Positions 7,398-10,949 of a DNA stretch of 10,949 nt are shown here, one piece after another. How positions within the stretch are numbered: the first letter of the stretch is position 1; every line of letters starts with the position of its first letter. The notes under the pieces are model-generated. The model saw only the letters and a program-made list of their open reading frames with translations, was not told the DNA's origin and ran no database searches. This stretch comes from Rhodobiaceae bacterium (GTDB lineage: Bacteria; Pseudomonadota; Alphaproteobacteria; RS24): the NCBI GenBank assembly GCA_002689195.1, contig NZFC01000014.1:53158-64106 (forward strand), written 5' to 3'. Both the position numbers and the translations under genes were made by a program.

Positions 7398-7891
7398 CAC
7401 ACACCCCCTTTTAGCGGTCGAACAATGTGTCCGGTCGCCACACCAAGGGCTGCGGCGCGACCAGCCGCTATTTCAAGCACCGCCGCAACCGGCGCGCGCG
7501 AGGTGGTGAGGCGGTCTGAATTTGTGTCATGGCGCGTCACAATGCTGGCAATGCGCCCGTCTGCGCCAATGAAAATCATATCGAGGGGAATGCGCGTGTT
7601 CCGCATCCAGAAGCCGACTTTGCGCGGGGGGTCAAACACAAACAACATGCCGGTATCGGGGGCCAGATAGGGAACATGCATGAGCCCGCGCGCATGGCCT
7701 GCCCGATCTGTCACACGGGCAACGGAAAACGCATGGCTTGTGCCGTTTTCGCCGATAATCTCAATGCGATAATTTGGTTCGAATGTGCGGGCGGGTTCAA
7801 TATCGCTCGCAGGAATATCGCTCGCGGCAAGCGGCAGCAGCAGTGCGCCAAGACACACCGGCAGAAGCAGAAATTTGTGCCATATAGCCAT
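7397..7891 (-). CDS. DUF192-family protein with N-terminal signal peptide
   Basis: The DUF192 domain is recognised by RGLMH (68-72), MLFVFD (82-87) and FWMRNTRIPLDMIFI (94-108); its biochemical role is unknown. From ATG 7891 the protein is 164 aa and begins with a clear export signal (MAIWHKFLLLPVCLGALLLPLAAS), with probable cleavage around residues 23-24. It is therefore periplasmic or membrane-tethered, as many DUF192 proteins are. The frame stays open to an ATG at 7939 (180 aa), but that start would put 16 polar residues ahead of the signal sequence. Neither start has a strong ribosome site. Just after the signal peptide the sequence repeats ASDIP/ASDIE, encoded by a 15-base-period duplication. 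The stop overlaps the SRAP start by one base, and the SDR gene on the other strand diverges from a shared upstream region. Confidence 0.9.
   Translation of the reverse strand: MAIWHKFLLLPVCLGALLLPLAASDIPASDIEPARTFEPNYRIEIIGENGTSHAFSVARVTDRAGHARGLMHVPYLAPDTGMLFVFDPPRKVGFWMRNTRIPLDMIFIGADGRIASIVTRHDTNSDRLTTSRAPVAAVLEIAAGRAAALGVATGHIVRPLKGGV
7799..7825. repeat. Short in-frame direct repeat, 15-base period
   Basis: AATATCGCTCGC occurs at 7799-7810 and again at 7814-7825. The period is a multiple of three, so on the minus strand it encodes two copies of a five-residue unit (ASDIP, ASDIE) at the start of the mature DUF192 protein. It is probably a slippage duplication in a tolerant linker. Confidence 0.75.
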
Positions 7892-7939
7892 CGCAAAACA
7901 CTGCCATTGCCGCGCCGCAAGGTCAAAACAGTTTGTCAT

Positions 7940-7950
7940 TTAACGGTTAA
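7940..7950. promoter_or_regulatory. Inverted repeat in the DUF192/SDR divergent region
   Basis: TTAAC-G-GTTAA is a perfect 5-base inverted repeat with a single-base centre. It directly abuts and slightly overlaps the 14-base tandem repeat. It may be part of an operator for either divergent gene. It is short enough that chance is possible in an AT-rich patch. Confidence 0.3.
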
Positions 7951-7975
7951 TCATTGGCAAGTAATCATTGGCAAG
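7948..7975. repeat. Perfect 14-base tandem repeat in a promoter region
   Basis: TAATCATTGGCAAG occurs twice with no gap (7948-7961, 7962-7975). Each copy contains TTGGCA, a 5-of-6 match to a -35 hexamer on the plus strand, and TTGCCA, also 5 of 6, on the minus strand. The second copy is correctly spaced from a -10 element for the SDR gene. It is either a duplicated activator or repressor site or a recent slippage product. Confidence 0.85.
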
Positions 7976-7995
7976 CCGGGCCGGTTTGTTACTAT
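7968..7995 (+). promoter_or_regulatory. Candidate sigma-70 promoter for the FabG-like SDR
   Basis: TTGGCA (7968-7973, 5 of 6) and TACTAT (7990-7995, 4 of 6) are 16 bases apart, and the -10 is preceded by an extended-type TGT (7987-7989). Transcription would begin near 8002, about 19 bases before the TTG start and just before the GGGAGGA ribosome site. This supports the TTG start, since the upstream ATG at 7994 would lie inside the -10. Confidence 0.5.
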
Positions 7996-8007
7996 GCCAA
8001 AAATTTT

Positions 8008-8014
8008 GGGAGGA
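8008..8014 (+). promoter_or_regulatory. Strong ribosome binding site that decides a TTG start
   Basis: GGGAGGA ends 6 bases before TTG 8021, an ideal distance. An ATG at 8016 is out of frame and stops after nine codons, and the in-frame ATG 7994 lies upstream of this site with no ribosome site of its own. Confidence 0.75.
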
Positions 8015-8020
8015 CATGTT

Positions 8021-8806
8021 TTGGCTTATAACGCATTTGATTTGACGGGCAAAGTGGCGCTGGTGACAGGCGGCAATCGCGGCATTGGGCTGGGCATGGC
8101 AAGCGCCATGGCCCAAGCCGGAGCCAATATCGCCATTTGGGGAACCAATGAAGCAAGAAACGCCGAAGCCGTTGCCCAACTGAGCGGTGAAACCGGCGTT
8201 ACGGCTCAAGCCTGGCATGTCAATGTGGCCGATGAAGCGGCTGTTGACGCCGCCTTTGGCGAAACCGTTGCAGCCTTCGGGCGCGTCGACAGCGTGTTTG
8301 CCAATGCTGGCATCGGCAAGCTGGCCGGACCCTTCGCGCAAATGGACACACAAGCCTATCGCGATGTGCTGGCGGTTAATCTCGACGGGGTGTTTTTCAC
8401 CTTGCGCGCGGCGGCCCGCCACATGGTCGAGCGCGCCGAAGCCGGTGACCCGGGCGGTTCGCTGGTTGGCATTGCCAGCCTCGCCGCGATTGAGGGTGCG
8501 GCCCGCAACCAGCATTACGCCGCCACCAAGGGCGCGGTCATCTCCATGATGAAAAGCATCGCGGTTGAACACGCCCGCTATGGCGTGCGCGCCAATGCCA
8601 TCCTACCCGGCTGGATAGCGACCGACATGACCGAAGGCGCGCAGAACAGCCCAGCCTTTGCCGATAAGGTTATTCCACGCGTGCCCGCCCGCAGATGGGG
8701 CGAGCCGGAAGATTTCGGCGGCGTCGCGGTCTATCTGACCAGCAATGCCTCGGCCTATCATTCCGGCGACCTGTTCGTCATTGATGGCGGTTATTCGATT
8801 TTTTAG
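8021..8806 (+). CDS. FabG-like SDR oxidoreductase, TTG start
   Basis: Classical SDR of 261 aa, the normal length. TGGNRGIG is at 16-23, ANAG at 94-97 (Ala replacing the first Asn of NNAG), VNLDG with Asn120 at 119-123, Ser153, and YAATK with Tyr166 and Lys170. The PGWIATDM loop is at 196-203 and the family ending is IDGGYSIF. The catalytic tetrad Asn-Ser-Tyr-Lys is complete. It resembles 3-oxoacyl-ACP reductase and glucose or gluconate dehydrogenases, and the substrate cannot be told. The TTG at 8021 is chosen from the GGGAGGA site and the promoter position. The frame stays open far upstream, but that part is antisense to the DUF192 gene. ATG 7994 would add nine residues and is the main alternative. 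The stop interlocks with that of the acuI-like gene on the other strand, a 4-base convergent overlap. Confidence 0.93.
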   Translation: MAYNAFDLTGKVALVTGGNRGIGLGMASAMAQAGANIAIWGTNEARNAEAVAQLSGETGVTAQAWHVNVADEAAVDAAFGETVAAFGRVDSVFANAGIGKLAGPFAQMDTQAYRDVLAVNLDGVFFTLRAAARHMVERAEAGDPGGSLVGIASLAAIEGAARNQHYAATKGAVISMMKSIAVEHARYGVRANAILPGWIATDMTEGAQNSPAFADKVIPRVPARRWGEPEDFGGVAVYLTSNASAYHSGDLFVIDGGYSIF

Positions 8807-9792
8807 GCGTTAACGTCAATCACAACGCGACCACGGGTCTGACCGGCCAGAATTTTGCCACCCAGTTCCGGCAGGTCTGACAGGGTCGCCGTGCTGGTCA
8901 TGGCGTCGAGCATGTCGAGGTTAAGTTCCTTTGCCAGCCGCGCCCAGGCTTCCTGGCGCAAGGCTTGGGGTGCCATAACACTGTCAATGCCGCGCAAGAT
9001 AATACCGCGCAAAATAAACGGCATGACTGTAGCCGGCAGATCCGGCCCTTGCGCCAAACCGCAGGCCGCTACCGTACCACCATAACGTGTTTGGGCGATG
9101 GCATTTGCCAGCGTGTGACTGCCCACAGCGTCGACAACGGCGGCCCATTTTTCGGAATTCAGAGGAGGGCCTTTTTCGGAAAGCTCGGCCCTGTCAATAA
9201 TGCGCCCGGCACCCAGCTTCGTGAGATATTCGGCTTCATCTGGGCGTCCGGTTGAAGCGACAACCTGATAACCGAGTTTTGACAGCAAAGCTATGGCAAC
9301 GCTGCCAACACCACCTGCCGCACCCGTTACCAGAACTTCGCCGGCATCGGTCGGCGTGTCGGGCTCGATCGCCATGACGCACAACATGGCCGTGTAGCCA
9401 GCCGTACCGATAGCCATTGCGCGCGCCGCAGAAATATTATCGGGCCGCTTAACCAGCCAGTCTCCTTTGACGCGGGCTTTTTGCGCGTAGCCGCCAAAAT
9501 GGGCCTCGCCGACGCCCCAACCGTTTAAAATAACCTCATCGCCGGGCTGAAATTGAGGGTTATCGGAACTCTCAACAGTGCCGGCAAAATCAATGCCCGG
9601 AATCATCGGCCACGCGCGCACCACAGGCACTGCACCGGTCAAGGCCAGCCCGTCTTTGTAATTCAAGGTCGAGTGCGACACGGCAACGGTCACATCACCG
9701 TCCATCAGCGCATCTTCGGTCATTTCAATGATTTCGTGCGACTGGCCGTCATCGGTTTTATTCAAACGCAGGGCGCGGAAACTGTCGGACAT
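8803..9792 (-). CDS. acuI: AcuI/YhdH-type NADPH-dependent acryloyl-CoA reductase (MDR family)
   Basis: Zinc-free medium-chain reductase, 329 aa. Signatures of the YhdH/AcuI subgroup: LNYKDGLA (43-50), PGIDFAG (65-71), the nucleotide-binding VTGAAGGVGSVA (155-166), STGRPDE (180-186) as the probable NADPH 2'-phosphate site, CGLAQG (244-249) and PFILRGIILRGIDSV (258-272). Characterised members reduce acryloyl-CoA to propionyl-CoA, which detoxifies acrylate from DMSP cleavage or 3-hydroxypropionate metabolism. Other members are only known as quinone-oxidoreductase-like, so the substrate is inferred from the family. No DMSP lyase, dmdA or propionyl-CoA gene is in view. AAGGAG at 9801-9806, 8 bases before ATG, supports the start. 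It follows the dihydroorotase gene by 50 AT-rich bases in the same direction, so read-through or a separate promoter are both possible. Confidence 0.88.
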   Translation of the reverse strand: MSDSFRALRLNKTDDGQSHEIIEMTEDALMDGDVTVAVSHSTLNYKDGLALTGAVPVVRAWPMIPGIDFAGTVESSDNPQFQPGDEVILNGWGVGEAHFGGYAQKARVKGDWLVKRPDNISAARAMAIGTAGYTAMLCVMAIEPDTPTDAGEVLVTGAAGGVGSVAIALLSKLGYQVVASTGRPDEAEYLTKLGAGRIIDRAELSEKGPPLNSEKWAAVVDAVGSHTLANAIAQTRYGGTVAACGLAQGPDLPATVMPFILRGIILRGIDSVMAPQALRQEAWARLAKELNLDMLDAMTSTATLSDLPELGGKILAGQTRGRVVIDVNA

Positions 9793-9842
9793 GAGGTGTT
9801 CTCCTTCAAGGGGGTAGGTTGGCAGAAATTAAAAATTAAGTA

Positions 9843-10949
9843 TCAGACATCAAAAGCGATGGGCTGACCGGTTTCAGGTGTTTCGAGAATGGCGTCCCAC
9901 ATGACGCGCTGCCCGCGCACCATGGTGCCGACCGGCCACCCGCACACCGATTTTCCGGTAAAGGGCGACCAACCGCAGCGGCTGGCAATCCAGTCTTCTT
10001 CAATCGTGCGCGTCGCCGCCAGATCGACAAAGGTCAAATCGGCATGGTTGCCAATGGCAACTTCGCCCTTATTGACCAAGCCGAACAAGCTGCGCGCGCG
10101 ATAGCTTGTCAGAAAAACAAGTTTCGCCAGCGACAGCTTGCCATCAGCCATATGGTTCAGCATGAGCGGCAAAAGCGTCTGCACGCCAGGCATGCCAGCC
10201 GGCGAATGCGGATAGGCATCGGCCTTTTCTTCGCGCGTATGGGGCGCGTGATCCGAGCCGATAACATCGACAATGCCCTGCTCCAGCGCTTTCCATAAAG
10301 CCGCACGGTGGCGACCTTCACGAATGGGCGGGTTCATCTGGGCAAATGTGCCCAGCGTTTCATAAGCCTCCGGCGCGGCCAATGTGAGGTGTTGCGGCGT
10401 GACTTCAACCGATGCGATATCACGGTTGGCGGCGAGTATCTGCATTTCCTCTTCGGTGCTGATATGCAGCACATGAATGTTTTTCCCTGCTTCGCGGGCC
10501 AGTTTCACAAGCCGCCGCGTGCTGCTGATGGCCGCTTCCGCGTCGCGCCAGACAGGGTGGGTTTCGACCTTGCCGGTTTCGGCCAAGCTACGTCTTTCGC
10601 GCAAACGAAATTCGTCTTCGCTGTGAAACGCCGCGCGCCGCCGGATCGATTTTAAAATATCGGCCACGCCATCATCATCGGGCACCAGCAAATTTCCGGT
10701 CGATGAGCCCATGAAAACCTTCACGCCGCACACGCCGGTCATTTTTTCCAGTTTCGGCAATTCAGCCGCATTTTCATGCGTACCGCCAACATAGAAGGCA
10801 AAATCACAATGCATACGATTGGTCGCACGCGCCACCTTGTCCTCAACGGCTTCGGCTGTGGTGGTGGGGGGCTTGGTGTTGGGCATTTCGAAAACGCCCG
10901 TCACGCCGCCCATCACGGCGGCCAGCGAACCCGATTGCAAATCTTCTTT
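9843..10949 (-). CDS. pyrC: Dihydroorotase, N-terminus off the right edge
   Basis: Zinc amidohydrolase that cyclises N-carbamoyl-L-aspartate to dihydroorotate in pyrimidine synthesis. The last 368 residues are visible; about 70, including the N-terminal HxH metal motif, lie beyond the window. The frame is open to the edge and begins KEDLQSG, a family sequence that normally follows HVHFREPG, so no start should be placed inside the window. Visible-residue numbering: EMPNT at 21-25; GVKVFMGSSTG at 75-85 with the carboxylated Lys77; FHSEDE (His109); HVLHIST (His162); MNPPIR at 205-210; and SDHAPHT at 232-238 with the catalytic Asp233. PAGMPGVQT (250-258) fits dihydroorotase rather than hydantoinase. 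It closely resembles the class-I form widespread in alphaproteobacteria, separate from any pyrB-linked pseudo-dihydroorotase. The acuI-like gene lies 50 bases downstream. Confidence 0.94.
   Translation of the reverse strand, partial: KEDLQSGSLAAVMGGVTGVFEMPNTKPPTTTAEAVEDKVARATNRMHCDFAFYVGGTHENAAELPKLEKMTGVCGVKVFMGSSTGNLLVPDDDGVADILKSIRRRAAFHSEDEFRLRERRSLAETGKVETHPVWRDAEAAISSTRRLVKLAREAGKNIHVLHISTEEEMQILAANRDIASVEVTPQHLTLAAPEAYETLGTFAQMNPPIREGRHRAALWKALEQGIVDVIGSDHAPHTREEKADAYPHSPAGMPGVQTLLPLMLNHMADGKLSLAKLVFLTSYRARSLFGLVNKGEVAIGNHADLTFVDLAATRTIEEDWIASRCGWSPFTGKSVCGWPVGTMVRGQRVMWDAILETPETGQPIAFDV

Noticed and set aside
7529..8020. Extended N-terminus of the FabG-like SDR reaching back over DUF192
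   Set aside because: This part is antisense to DUF192 and upstream of the ribosome site; the SDR fold begins only after 8021.
9793..9842. Promoter for the acuI-like gene in the AT-rich leader
   Set aside because: AT-rich runs are present, but no -35/-10 pair at an acceptable spacing could be found on the minus strand.
10938..10940. TTG codon at 10940 as the start of dihydroorotase
   Set aside because: The preceding codons encode KED, part of a conserved dihydroorotase motif, so the gene continues past the window edge.

Overview
The window looks like a chromosomal housekeeping segment of an alphaproteobacterium. It is GC-rich and gene-dense, has no intergenic gap above about 130 bases, and carries the gene order xseB - ispA - dxs typical of that class. 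The order or genus cannot be fixed from the sequence. There are twelve protein genes, two of them cut by the window edges. I see no RNA genes, mobile elements, phage genes, CRISPR arrays or defence genes.

Left block (1-3731, all minus strand, read right to left): an MBL-fold hydrolase with a GTG start, xseB (exonuclease VII small subunit), ispA (farnesyl diphosphate synthase) and dxs (first enzyme of the MEP isoprenoid pathway, running off the left edge). Gaps are 9 to 32 bases, so this is probably one operon. dxs supplies IPP/DMAPP precursors and ispA condenses IPP and DMAPP to C15.

Middle block (3732-5777, plus strand): a 107-base divergent regulatory region with dyad symmetries, then a short-chain dehydrogenase with an unusual Lys/Arg-rich histone-like tail. 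Four bases later comes a long-form (Sua5-type) threonylcarbamoyl-AMP synthase for tRNA t6A synthesis.

Right-middle block (5796-7891, minus strand): a secreted or membrane-anchored DUF192 protein, an SRAP/YedK-type abasic-site protein overlapping it by one base, and a two-module VOC (glyoxalase-fold) protein. Divergent from these is a FabG-like SDR with a TTG start (8021-8806). Its promoter sits on a perfect 14-base tandem repeat.

Right block (8803-10949, minus strand): an alphaproteobacterial-type dihydroorotase (N-terminus off the window) followed by an AcuI/YhdH-type zinc-free MDR reductase. The reductase ends in a 4-base tail-to-tail overlap with the FabG-like SDR.

I do not see a new multi-gene system here. 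The points most worth a second look are small ones: the basic tail on the first SDR, a C-terminal QLDFF peptide on the SRAP protein that resembles a sliding-clamp-binding motif, and the repeat and dyad architecture of the two divergent promoter regions.
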